A DNA stretch of 64,000 bases from Planoprotostelium fungivorum (lineage: Eukaryota > Evosea > Variosea > Cavosteliida > Cavosteliaceae), in contig MDYQ01000304.1 in NCBI GenBank assembly GCA_003024175.1, positions 1 to 64,000 on the forward strand, in the 5' to 3' direction. Below the pieces are notes generated by a model that was not told where the DNA came from, ran no database searches, and saw only the letters and a list, made by a program, of their open reading frames with translations. The position numbers and the translations under genes were made by a program. Positions 23,988 to 35,104 of this stretch are shown here, one piece after another; positions within the stretch are counted from its first letter, which is position 1; the number at the start of each line of letters is the position of its first letter.

Positions 23988-26712
23988 ATGAGCATGGCGT
24001 CTTTGGGCGGCAATGAAGAGAAGAAGCCCAATTCGATCAAGCAAGAGCCCCCAGTCACCGCTTCCGATCTGTCTCAAGTACCAAAATGGGTGAGGAAAAA
24101 GAAGAGAGAAAGGGAGGGAATGGTTCTCATACGTTCAGGTTCTCGTAAAGTTACGCGATGAGATGAAGAGCTCACTCAATCTGCAACAACAATTAGAGAA
24201 AGCACAGTATGACCTGCAACAAGCTCAGAAGATATTGGATGGTAAGTCCGAAGATGCGGAGGCCATTCGTAAACTCAAGGTGGGATTTCATTCGATATCA
24301 TCTCGGTCTGATGTCCAATGTAAGGTGGCCAATTACGAATACATGGTAAAATTAGAGGAATCCAAGAAGGAAAGAGAGAGGGAAAATAGAGAATGGCAAG
24401 CGGCAGCGGCAGATAAAGATCACAAGGTGAGGCATTCGATTTCCTCTGTCTCCTGAGGACCATCAACTCGAAATTCAAAAGACTCAGATCGCAGCCGCCA
24501 TCAAACAGATCAACGAATACAGGGAGGCACAGAGCTCGAATGTAAACCACAAGATCCTTTCCGTTCACACGGAAGAAGACAACCGTCCCAGAGATGGCGA
24601 ACTCCGCACGGCAATGGAACGTATCTCATACCTCGAGACGGTAATCATCATCATCACCTCTCCCCTCTCATCCTCTTTAGATGATCAAAGCGAGAGACGA
24701 TCTCCTCATCGGCTTCGGACATCAGAACGTCATCTCTGGAAGTTCCAGCGATCGAAGTGCCCTGACATCATCTACCAGCGGCAACGACCAGAGAAACCGC
24801 ACCGCCTCTGAAAAGGGAAAGAAGGGAGACAGAGAGAGACTCGAGAGGAACGATCAGTACCTCGTTCAGAGTTCTATAGAGGCTCTCAAGAGCGTCAACC
24901 TCTACGACGAGGTGAAGCCAAGTGTCTCGTTGTAGTCTGACGCGTCAGGCCGGTTTCTTGGGTCTGGAGAAGATGCACGCCGAGGTGGAGAAGTGCCTCG
25001 GAGGTTCCGAGGGAAAACCGAGGAAGGAGAAGCTGCAGGCAGAGATCGCCGACTTGGTCATACGAAAGGCAAAGATGGAATGGTTGCTCTCACGAATGGA
25101 AGAAGTGAAGAAGAACGTGGAGGCCATGGAGAGAGACATCATGCTGAGGAGGAAGAGCTTGAGTGAGGAAGTGAAGGACCAGATGGCACAGAAGGTCATC
25201 AAGAACCGAGAGAAGAAGGAAGTCGATGATCGAGACAACAAGGAGAGTATCCAGCCCAACGGAACTCTTCGCAAGCAGGCTCTGAGAAAGTGAGAGGATG
25301 TCTCTCGTTTCGTACTGAAGGAGGAAGGATATCACACAAGGCCAGTCTGAAATCGCAGCACTTTGGAGTGGAGACGGCCCTGATCATCAGCTCCGATGAC
25401 CCGGGAAAATTGCATCTCGATGTTTCTGGTCGTTTTGCCGCCAAGAGTGTTTCACTGTACCCCATGAACTGCATCACGAAGAAGAGGGAGGGTGACCCCA
25501 TCGCCGACAGGTGAGATCTCACGGAAAACTCGCTTCCACCTCCGTTGTAGATTGACCCCCTTCAGATTCTGCGTCAGCCTGAGCACCAACTCGTACATCA
25601 TGTGTCTCGCGGACGGTTGCGGCTGGGGACAAGGATCGAGAGATGCAGCTTCCACGGCATCCATCTCCTTTGTGGAGTACATGAAGAGCCACATGAAGGA
25701 GATCTACAAGCCAAAGATGTGTGGAAGACTCGCTCTCAGGGCCTTCCAGTATGCCCACAAGCAGATCGTCAAAGACGCGACGGAAGAGACTCTCTATTCC
25801 ACCGGAACGACCACGGTGAGATTTCCCGCCTCTGTGGGGGTTCGAATTTTGAACGGGGGACAGATCATGGGGGCGGTTTTGATGCCTCTGAGTACGCCGA
25901 GTAAGGAGGGAGAGTGGCTGTTGGTCTGTGCTTCCATCGGTGATTGTAAGATATTGAAGTATAGCTCCAAATCCCCACACGGAGAGGTAGTCGACCTCAC
26001 CCCGGAGAGCAGAGAAGATCTGGACGTGAGTTCCTTTTCTTTTTCTTTTCTCAATCTCGCTTTTATTAACTTTCTCACTTTTTTGAAATGTATAAAAAGA
26101 TTACAAAAATAGAAAAAATAAATTAAAATCGATGCAGTTGCGGGACCCCGGAGGACGTATTGGACCATACAATGAAGGAGGCCCAGACCTTCGCAATCTA
26201 GACAGCTTCTCTTGCGTCTGTTCAGAGGGAGACATCCTCATGATCGTCTCAGACGGTGTCCATGACAACTATGATCCAGAGTACAACGCAGTCAAGCCCG
26301 CCGAAGTCGAGCTCCACTCGAGCGACAACTCCTGGAAGAACATCAAAGAGTCAAAGAGCAGCATCTGCAAGGCCAAGGTGAGAGGAGAAGATGAGAGGGA
26401 GACTGAGACGAGACAGGCCGAATGGATGCACGCGAGGATCCGTTTAGATGTGGTGGAAGCGCTCAAGTATGGAGACAATAAGGGGGTACCACCGTCTTCA
26501 CGTCTGGCCGAGCTGATGATCACGCATGCCGTGGACATAACGAAGAACTCTCGCAATTGGATGGAAAACATGGACAAGATCGTTCCACCAGACTCGTATT
26601 CTTATCCGGGAAAGGTGAGTCTAAACCCTACACATCTCACGAGCTGATGTGGACGCAGATGGACCACGCGACGGCTCTCATCTTCCAGATACCACCACCA
26701 AATAAACAATAG
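23988..26712 (+). CDS. Coiled-coil protein fused to divergent PP2C-type phosphatase domain
   Basis: Two parts appear to be one gene. The N-terminal part (to about 25290) is long Glu/Lys/Gln coiled coil (LQQQLEKAQYDLQQAQKILDG, KMEWLLSRMEEVKKNVEAMERDI). A 38-nt intron (about 25290-25327) joins LRK to ISHKASLKSQHFGVE. The C-terminal part is PP2C-like: IMCLADGCGWGQGSRDAA replaces the usual DGHGG metal site, then come STGTTTVRF, CASIGDCKILKY and GDILMIVSDGVHDNYDP, and a late MITHAVDITKNSRNW helix. The metal-binding aspartates are kept, but His and Gly of DGHGG are changed. The substrate is unknown. If the 38-nt intron is not used, the region is two genes. The stop is TAG at 26710. Confidence 0.72.
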
Positions 26713-27148
26713 TATACAGAGACGATGTTTTATGAATGTAGAGGTTGCAAAAGATAGAGAACGTATAGTTTGGAGGTTGTGAAGAAGAGTTGTGGCTGTG
26801 AGGCCATTTTGAGGAGATTGGCGGGAAAGTGCGTGTCACATTTTCCCTGAGATATCTCAGAACAGGTTGGTTTTGTGATAAGACAGTCTCACACAGACAT
26901 CTAAGCGCTTATACTCTCGTCCGTCGATATCCTTCGAAGGCTTGCAGCTATAACTCAATTCTAACACTTGGTCACCGATCCAACTCCAATCACATTTCAT
27001 GTGGGTGATTTTCATGTCTCGAGCGTGGAATCTGCAAACTATTCGTGTTCCCCTCTATCGTTCACCTTCAAAAGCTCGTAACTTGAATCCATCATCCAAT
27101 CTGATCTCTCTTTTCAGAACTCGCAGTTGTGTCTCTGTATTCTTGAAA
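26713..27148. other. Intergenic, promoter region of CNOT4, no gene
   Basis: This holds the 3' UTR of the PP2C-like gene and the upstream region of CNOT4. An in-frame ATG at 26999 would extend CNOT4 by 50 residues that look non-conserved. Nothing else is recognisable. Confidence 0.35.
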
Positions 27149-30100
27149 ATGAGCCACTCTCACTTATATGACTGGGACGAAGAAGAAGAGGACTCCCTCT
27201 GTCCCATGTGTTTGGAAGAATTAGATAGCACGGAGAAGAATTTCAAGCCTTGCACATGTGGTTATCAGGCACGTTCAGCATCCTCTCCCTCTCCATTTCA
27301 TACATGTTCCCTTTCTGATTGTCACATCAGATGTGCAGATTCTGCTGGCACCACATCAAAGACAACCTCAACGGAAAGTGTCCCAACTGCCGCCAGGTTT
27401 ACAAATCAGAGAACTATACCTTTATCACTCCCGATCCAGAAGAGTATGTCCCACCTCCCCTTCCTCTCCCTCACCATCTCACAGGATGGAAAAAACGAAG
27501 AGGGACAAGCGTCAGAAGGAGCGTGAAAAGAAGACACAAGATGTAACATCCCGCAAGTCCCTAGCCAATCTCCGAGTCATCCAGAGAAACCTGGTCTACA
27601 TCACCAACCTCAGCATCGCCTCCGCCAAAGAAGAGGTGGATCATCTTATCCCATCTTCCCTTGTCTCTTCTTTCTTCTCTTCCTTCTCTTCCTTTGTCCT
27701 CACACCTATCAGCTCCTGAGGCGGTTCGAATACTTTGGTCAGTACGGGAAGATCGCCAAGGTGGTGGTGAATCGACATAACGTTTACAACGCAGAGTCTC
27801 CCCTCGGCCCCAGCGTCAGCGCCTATGTCACCTACTTCAAGAGAGAAGATGCAGCCAGGGCCATCATGTATGCCAACGGGGCCATTCTGGACAATCGGCA
27901 GCTCAAGTGAGACCATTCTTACATTCTCTCCTTCGTCTCACACGTATAGGGCATCGTTTGGTACTACCAAGTACTGCACCTATTTCTTGAGGCATCTCTC
28001 TTGTTCGAATCCGGATTGCATGTATCTACACGAGGTGAATGTCAGCCTTCTCTCCTTCTTCATTCGATTTCCACTTTTATTCCCACGCGATCGTGTCATC
28101 TTGGGCTGATGTGTTCTGACGATTCATACAGGTAGGAGACGAGAGGGACTCGTTCACGAAAGAAGACATGGCTTCTGGGAAGCACCTCGCCCTGCCCGAG
28201 GTACCCCCTCTACCCTTCGCCCCTCCCCCGTGAGTCTCTTCTACATGACATCTCCTTGTGTCACATCGTCTCACCTGCTCACGATCATCACATCTCACAT
28301 CTCATGTCGTCTCATCGTCTTCTCTAATCCAATACAGGGGCAAATCCGTCTTACCTCCGCCCATTTACGCAGGCGTCCCCCAGCCACGCCTCAACATCTC
28401 GGGCAACATCCCGAAGGAGACGGCACCCGTCTCCGTGCCCTCGAAACCCGCTTGGAACGTCAAGCAGGCCGCCTCCTCCTCTCCCCCTTCTGCTCAGGGC
28501 ATCGACCTAGAAGAATGGCCCACGGCCCTCGCCAGTCTACAACACCCAGAACCTGCCCCCGTTATCGTTCGTCCCCCGCCGGTCAAACTACAACCCTCCG
28601 TACCTGCCCCCTCCCTTCCCGCCACCGCCACGTGGTGAGTGTACCATCCACTCGTGAGAATTGAACCTTAAACCCTGTACAGGGCCACGAACGTCGTCTC
28701 GAAGAAACCACCGGAGAACGGTGGAGAGAAGATGATGCTGCGCACCTCGAGTATGACCATACCCAACCGAGACGCTGCGCCCTCCCTCTCACCCCTGGGA
28801 ACTTCCCCCGTCACTCAGTCCGTTCCCACGCTTCCCACGCCGCTGCCGGAGGACAGCCGAGAGTCGGCCAACGGAAAGAAGAAGAAGAAGAAGAGCGACG
28901 CGGGCTTGAACAAGGTGGAAGAGGAGATCATCAAGCCGAAGCCCACGCCGCCCGTGGTAGAGGAGCCGAAGCCGCCACGATTTGACAGCTGGGAGGCTGA
29001 ATACGAAGAGTTGAACCAGGGAGACACCACGCCGACACCGGAAGACATCTCTGTGGACATTGAGATCCCCGTGGAGGTCATCGATGCCACGGAGGAACCC
29101 GATTGTATATTGAACAAGGACATCGAAGAGCCCGCTCTCATCTCCGAGCTGAATGCCACGTCGGACCCTGCGGTACCATTGGAAGAGCAAGGCAGTGGAT
29201 CGCGCATCACGAGGTGGGCCACATTGGATGCCAGTGGAGAGATGGAGTACCAAGAGAGGATGTCTCTCGTGGAGGTGAGGAAGGAGGAGTGGGAGAGACT
29301 GAAGGAGAGAAGGAGAACAAGGGAGCGAAACCATCGCAGTGGCCCACGCCGCCGGCTACGACGAGTGTGGCGAGTCACCCGGATCCGTGGAAGTTGGGAG
29401 GTGGTCGCACCAGCCAGACCCCTCCACGACAACAGGTATCGTCTATTCCATCATCATCATCATCATCGATCAGGATGATGAGACTGATGACGAATAGATG
29501 TTGCAAGATCCTTATGCCAGAGTGGAAGTGGCACAGAACATCAGGAGATACGAAGACATGCCCATGCAGCGTGATCAGTGGAATCAAGAGACCATCGGCC
29601 TCATGGACTTACTCTTGGGTGCAGACAGCAGACGTAACCCTCCACCAGGTGAGACTCCCTCTGACCCCATACGTACCCTACGCACCAACACGAGGACACG
29701 GCGTGACGTTCTTTCAGGTTACGTAGCACCGAATCAATACGAGAGGACTTACGACAACTGGGGACAAGGTGGTGCGGGTGGCTTCTGGAACAGCAACAGC
29801 AACCGTGCCAACGAGTCCTCCTTCTCAAATCGACAATCTCGCTTCGGTTTCGCACAAGACGGGCAGGAGGGTATGCACCACATGTCACAGCCACACATGC
29901 ACGGCAGTCCCTTCTCTTCTGGCTATGGTATGTCTCAACCGAACAACCAGGGCTTCGTGACCCAGGCGAACGGTAACGCCAACGGGGGCATGGGAGGGGC
30001 CGACTGGTTCAGGAGTGTCCTGCCCGGTGTCAACGTTTCGTTCGCCGACACACCACCGCGTCCCACGCATCAGCAACACAATGGACCGTGGAACATGGAG

Positions 30101-31523
30101 CAGCAGCAACAACAGCAACAGCAGCAACAACAGCAACAGCAGCAACAACAACAGCAACAACAGCAGCAGCAGCACAATCCGTGGAACAGTCAGAACGAGC
30201 CCCACAGAGGATGGGGTGCCGCTCAGCCCGGCCGCGTGAGTCCTCCCCCCTCCGTCTACAACGCTCATCTCTCCCAGCCCAACCCATCTCAGGCGCCCAA
30301 CGACCCCTATGCCTACAGAAACTTTGCTGATCCCGCCATACTCAACGCCGGCCAGGCCACATCCCTCAACTATGAGAATCCATGGTCCTCTACCTACGAC
30401 AACTACCGACCCAACGCTGGACGCTATCCCAACACACCTGGATCTGCCATGCATCAGCCTCAGCAGCCCAGGCGAGCTCCTCCTCCACCCGGTTTCACAT
30501 TCACAAACGATGCGACGGGTGAGGCTAAAGATAGAACGCAGAGGCTGATGTTGTCAGTGAATCTGGAGGGGGATGTCAACCATGTGAGTGGCAGGAGGAG
30601 TCAGTTTCTCAGCTCCCTGACTGATTCAAACGACTTGAAAGACACACCCTCTTCGGTGGCCATCAATGTATGTCGCATGAGATATCATCATTTCTGACCT
30701 CTGAGCAGTTGAACGATTCAGTGAACGAATCGAATCTGTCGGATGATAGTGAGAGGAACGAGGACGATCGTTCCAGCGTGAGCGATTCTCAGCCCGAAGA
30801 GGTGAATTTGAATTTCGAATGTCCCGCCAAACTGACACACCACAGCGAGAAGACGAAGAGCAGAGGAAGAGAGAGAGGGCGGCGAAGAAGAAGGAGAAGA
30901 AGAGAGAGAGAGCGGAAGAGAAGAAGAGGGAGGCCGAGAGAAAGCAGAAGGAGCAGGAGCAGAAGGAACAGGAGCAGAAGGAGAAGGAAGTCAGAGATGC
31001 CAAAGAGAAGCAGACGAAGAAGAAGAACGTGGCACCTGCTAATCCTTCACCCTCCGCTCAGACGCCAACGACAGCAGAGAAATCTGCACCTGCTCAGCCG
31101 CAGCCTCAGGCTCCCACGAAGAACTCGAAGCCAGCACCCCCTGGCATCCAGCGCAGCTTGAACCAACAGCAGGAGCTCCAGTACCAGCTGCAGCAACAGC
31201 AACACTTGCACAGCATGCTCATGCAGGCAGAGAACAACATGAGGTGAAGGTCGGAGATGAGAAGGGAGACTGACTGGATGATTAGGATGATGCCCAACGG
31301 AGGCAACGTCTATAACCACTCGGCATACCCGCAGCAGCTCATGAGCCTTCTGGCGGAGCAGCACCAGTCCGCACCACCGGCCACGCTGGCGGACGTGAAC
31401 GCTTTAGAGATCGAGCTGGCCGATGCGACGCGAGAGATGCAGGAGTTGGAGGCAAAGTTGGCTTCCATTCGTAAGAGAAACATGGAACTCGAAGGCATGA
31501 GTTCTCAAGTGGCTGATAAGTGA
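27149..31523 (+). CDS. CNOT4: CNOT4/Not4 RING E3 ubiquitin ligase
   Basis: Not4 is the ubiquitin ligase of the CCR4-NOT complex and marks stalled ribosomes and faulty nascent chains. The start MSHSHLYDWDEEEEDSLCP leads straight into the C4C4 RING (CPMCLEELDSTEKNF, CTCGYQMCRFCW, GKCPNCRQVY). A helix with charged residues, the RRM (NLVYITNLSIASAKEELLRRFEYFGQYGKI) and the CCCH-like finger KYCTYFLRHLSCSNPDCMYLHE follow, exactly as in the family. The long C-terminus is disordered: Pro-rich, Lys-rich, 24 consecutive Gln (30101-30172), Asn/Gly-rich, a Lys/Glu-rich helix and a final coiled coil ending GMSSQVADK. The upstream ATG at 26999 was rejected because the family starts close to the RING. It uses about twelve introns, one with CAT repeats at 29436-29497. 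Confidence 0.93.
30101..30172 (+). repeat. CAG/CAA poly-glutamine tract in CNOT4
   Basis: Twenty-four uninterrupted Gln codons, mixed CAG and CAA, are followed by His-Asn-Pro-Trp. The mixture of codons argues for selection at protein level and not for recent slippage of a pure triplet run. Confidence 0.95.
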
Positions 31524-31678
31524 TAAAAGGATGAAAAGATTCATTTTTCTTTTGTGATGGGTCCAAATGATCATCAATGATCTTCACATCGGTGAAAAGA
31601 TGGAAAAAAGGATAATACATCTACAATGAACACGTGACTCCATGACAAAGGAAGTGAAACAGAAAGGAGAGGAACAAG

Positions 31679-33781
31679 ATGTCTGAAGCACAACGGATAT
31701 TTAAGAGTCTGGGTCTGGGCACCCGAATGAGGAAACCTGATTTCCTAAAGAACAAGAAGCCCGTGGCGGAAACATCGGCCAATACACCAGCACAATTGGA
31801 TTTCTTCAAGATAGAAGATAACAAAGCGGAGAGGAAGAGAAAAGTGCAGCAATCATCGGATGAATCCAAGAAAAAGAAGTTGAAGGTGATGTGATGTGAT
31901 GTGATGATATCAGCCCCTGAACGAAATTAAAGAAGGAGGAAGAAACGAAAGAAACGAAGGAGAATGATGAAGAAGAAGAGAAAAAGGTGATACTCCCCAT
32001 CGCTCTCATCCATCTCACCAACACACAGAACGAACCATCCGAAGAGGAAGAAAATGAAGAGGAAGAAGAAGACGAAAACGCGCTATCAACCGATGACGTA
32101 CGTCTCCCCTCCATCATCATTCTCACATCCATCAGATCAATCTCATCCGACAAGAGAACCTCATCAACGTCTCCGGAGAAGACGTTCCCCCTCCCATCAC
32201 AGAATTCTCCCAACTGTCCGAATACAACGTCAAGCAGACACTCATCAACGCCGTAGGGAAGTGCGGTTACACTCAGCCCACACCCATCCAGATGCAAGCG
32301 ACGACGGCCATGCTCAAGGGAAGAGAAGTCATCGGCATCGCCCCCACCGGATCAGGAAAGACGATGGCATTCGGCATCTCCCTCTTATCGAACCTGAGAC
32401 AACCCAAGAAGAACGGTTTCCGTGCGGTCATCATCAGCCCCACGAGAGAACTGGCGACACAGATTCACCGAGAGATCAACGGTTTAGCCGAGAAAACGAA
32501 TCAGAAGGGATGGAAGGTTTGTCTGCTGGCGAAGGCCGCACAATTTGTTCCCGAGATGGCCAGGAGTTTCAACACGAAATACGGTGAGGAAGAGAAGAGA
32601 GAGAGGGAATTGAAGGAGGGCAGACATATTGGTGACGACACCGCTGAGATTGGTTCACATGGTCAGCACGGGAGATTTGCAGTTGTCCAGCGTGGAGTGG
32701 ATCATTTTCGATGAAGCCGATCAGTTGTTCGACGCTTCCTTCGTGAAGCAAGTGGACGATATTCTGGGAGCATGTACCTCAGGTTCTCTCAAGGTGTGTT
32801 TCTTCTTCATCATCGCGATGATCGACCTGATCGTGATCACCATCACAATCTATCATCTTTCGTCTCCATAACTCATTCGTGATCTCATCATCATCTGTTC
32901 ACGATCTCATCATCATCCCGATCACAATCATGTCTCTGATGATGAAAGGTGTGTCTCTTCAGTGCCACCTTATCCAACGAAGTAGAACACATCGCTCGAA
33001 CCGTCCAGAAGAATCCAGTCAAGATCAACATCGGTGCAGTCAACACGGCCACCTCTCAAGTCGATCAGAGTCTACTCTTCGTAGGAAGAGAAGAAGGAAA
33101 GATATTGGCCATACGCAACATGATCCAAGAGGGTCAATTCAAGCCACCCGTTCTCATCTTCCTTCAATCGAAAGCGAGGGCGCTCGAACTCTTCCACGAG
33201 TTGATTTACGATGGCATCAACGTGGACATCATCTCTGCAGAGAGGACGCAGCAGCAGAGAGACACGACGGTGGCCAAGTTTAGAAGTGGAGACATCTGGG
33301 TGCTCATCACCACCGAACTCATGGCGAGAGGAATGGACTTTAAGGGTGAGGAGAGATGATCGGTGGGTTGTAGATTGATGGTATTTAGGTGTCGAATTGG
33401 TCATCAATTTCGACTTGCCGCAGAGCATCACGAGTTACATCCATCGCGTGGGAAGAACAGGAAGAGCGGGGAGGAGGGGAAAGGCAGTCACCTTCTACAC
33501 CGAGACGGACATCGCCGTTCTCAAGCCCATCGCGGAGATGATGAGACAGTCCGGATGCAAAGACATCCCCTCGTGGTTACTGTGAGTCTTCCTCTACATC
33601 ATATCGTCTCCTCCATCATCACGTCGCATGCCAACTGAAGACGTGCAGAGAGAAGAGTGGAAAGAAGAAGAAGGACACAGAGATCGCACCGAAGAGAAGT
33701 AAGCTGTCGAACCAATTCCCAGAGTGGAAGTTGAACGGAAAGGGAAAGAAGAAGATTGTCTTGAATAAATCGACGGAATAG
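31679..33781 (+). CDS. DDX52: DEAD-box RNA helicase DDX52/Rok1
   Basis: Rok1/DDX52 acts in the small-subunit processome for 18S rRNA maturation. The N-terminus ([20 protein letters not shown]) is followed by a Lys-rich and Glu-rich linker (to about 32095). The helicase core has [18 protein letters not shown] (Q motif), [21 protein letters not shown], a TTPLRL segment, [39 protein letters not shown] and [15 protein letters not shown]. The C-terminal basic tail ([15 protein letters not shown]) suits a nucleolar protein. Introns are short, and several contain CAT/ATC repeats (for example 32795-32948). It ends 16 bp before the 3' end of the convergent dephospho-CoA kinase gene, so the mRNAs must overlap. 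Confidence 0.92.
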
Positions 33782-33797
33782 AGTCTCATCTTCTTTA

Positions 33798-34707
33798 TCA
33801 CCACCACGTCCAAAGGCGTTTGACGAACCATAAGAACCACAGACCACAGAAGGAAGGGATGGCAACGAGGTAGACGATCTTGTGGACGATGCCGGGTGAT
33901 ATGAGTCGCATGACGTGTGATGCTTGGTCTTTCGTCTCCTCTTGCGTTCCGGTGTTGTCGATGAGGTAGTTGGCCAGTTTCTTCTTCTTGTCTAAACTCA
34001 TCTGAGAGGCGATCCTGTCTCTTGCCTCTTCCTCAGTCAACTGTGGGTCGCGGACGCGAAGTCTAAAGAGGATCAGCGAATGTCGAATTGAGGCATGGGG
34101 GTTGGATGTGAGACATGATCTCTGAGGTGTTTGAGTGATGTATAGGTCACCTCTCGAACTGTGTATCAGCATCAACCCATACAACAATGTTCTGGGAGGT
34201 TATCTTTGAAAAACTTGTTTCGAACAATAAGGGGACGTCTAAGACGACGACTGGCTCTCCTTTGATGAAGTTGAGGAAGATCTGCTTCATAACTTCCAAG
34301 AGGATGTACCAGTGTGTGATCTGATTCAATTGTCTTCTCAGCTGAACATCCTTGAATACCTTTTGAGAGGTGAGTGGTGATTATGATCTTGTATGCACTA
34401 CCTTTCTGCCGAGAGCTAAACGATCTATCGATCCATCCTCTGATAGGATGTCCGTGCCAAAGACGGAGACGATCTTTCTACATCACGTTAGAACATCGCA
34501 AAAATGATCGACGTACTTGTATGCTGGCTTTCCTATATCTACGACTTGACGGGCGATAACGTCTAAATCGATAACAGCTAACCCACACTCTATAAAATAT
34601 CTTGATACAGTACTCTTGCCCGATGCGATCTAAAGGGTCAAAGAAGATGATAGGTGAAGAGGATAGTTGAGAAAGGATACACCACCAGTTAATCCGATGA
34701 TCTTCAT
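33798..34707 (-). CDS. Dephospho-CoA kinase with C-terminal membrane segment
   Basis: This enzyme makes the last step of coenzyme A synthesis, ATP-dependent phosphorylation of dephospho-CoA. It starts MKIIGLTGG at 34707; an intron then splits the P-loop ([12 protein letters not shown] continues after it). [14 protein letters not shown] is the CoaE-typical DxPLLFE motif, and [18 protein letters not shown] and [30 protein letters not shown] are its late conserved blocks. After the catalytic domain there is a hydrophobic stretch ([22 protein letters not shown]), like the C-terminal tail of animal DCAKD, which suggests anchoring to a membrane such as the mitochondrion. It converges on DDX52 with 16 bp between stop codons. 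Confidence 0.9.
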
Positions 34708-35104
34708 TCTCTTGTCAATGATGGTTTATTTTCTCGCGGGTTTCGCGTTTGTGGTCAGTTTGACGGCTCCACACCACAACGGACACAGCCGCACGTGCAA
34801 GGGGTGTGTGTTGATAACAATCACCTGAAATCTTTCAAACATCCCAAAGAATAGTTTATCCATATATTTGAAGGTGTTTGAGAGTGTTGACCACCTAATT
34901 GGCCTTTTGGTCTGTCTATTCACCCTGTTGATCTTGTCAGAAAAAGAATCACAATATCAATAGCATCATTTCTCTCCCTTCACTCAATCTCTGTTGTTCT
35001 CTCCCTCACTTCGATGCTGATGATTTAAAATCAATTTATACTGAGCGATACAACTGGCCATAAGAGCAAAATTCGGCCGTGGTTGTGATTTTTCGCGATT
35101 CATC
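34708..35104. promoter_or_regulatory. Divergent promoter region CoaE/SCYL1
   Basis: About 400 bp lie between two divergent starts, with no open frame of interest. AT-rich patches occur (AGAATAGTTTATCCATATATTTG; TTTAAAATCAATTTATACTG just before SCYL1). No defined element is recognised. Confidence 0.35.

Noticed and set aside
29885-30454. Minus-strand leucine-rich frame of 189 codons
   Set aside because: The leucine run is the antisense of the CNOT4 poly-Gln tract; the plus strand is the real gene.
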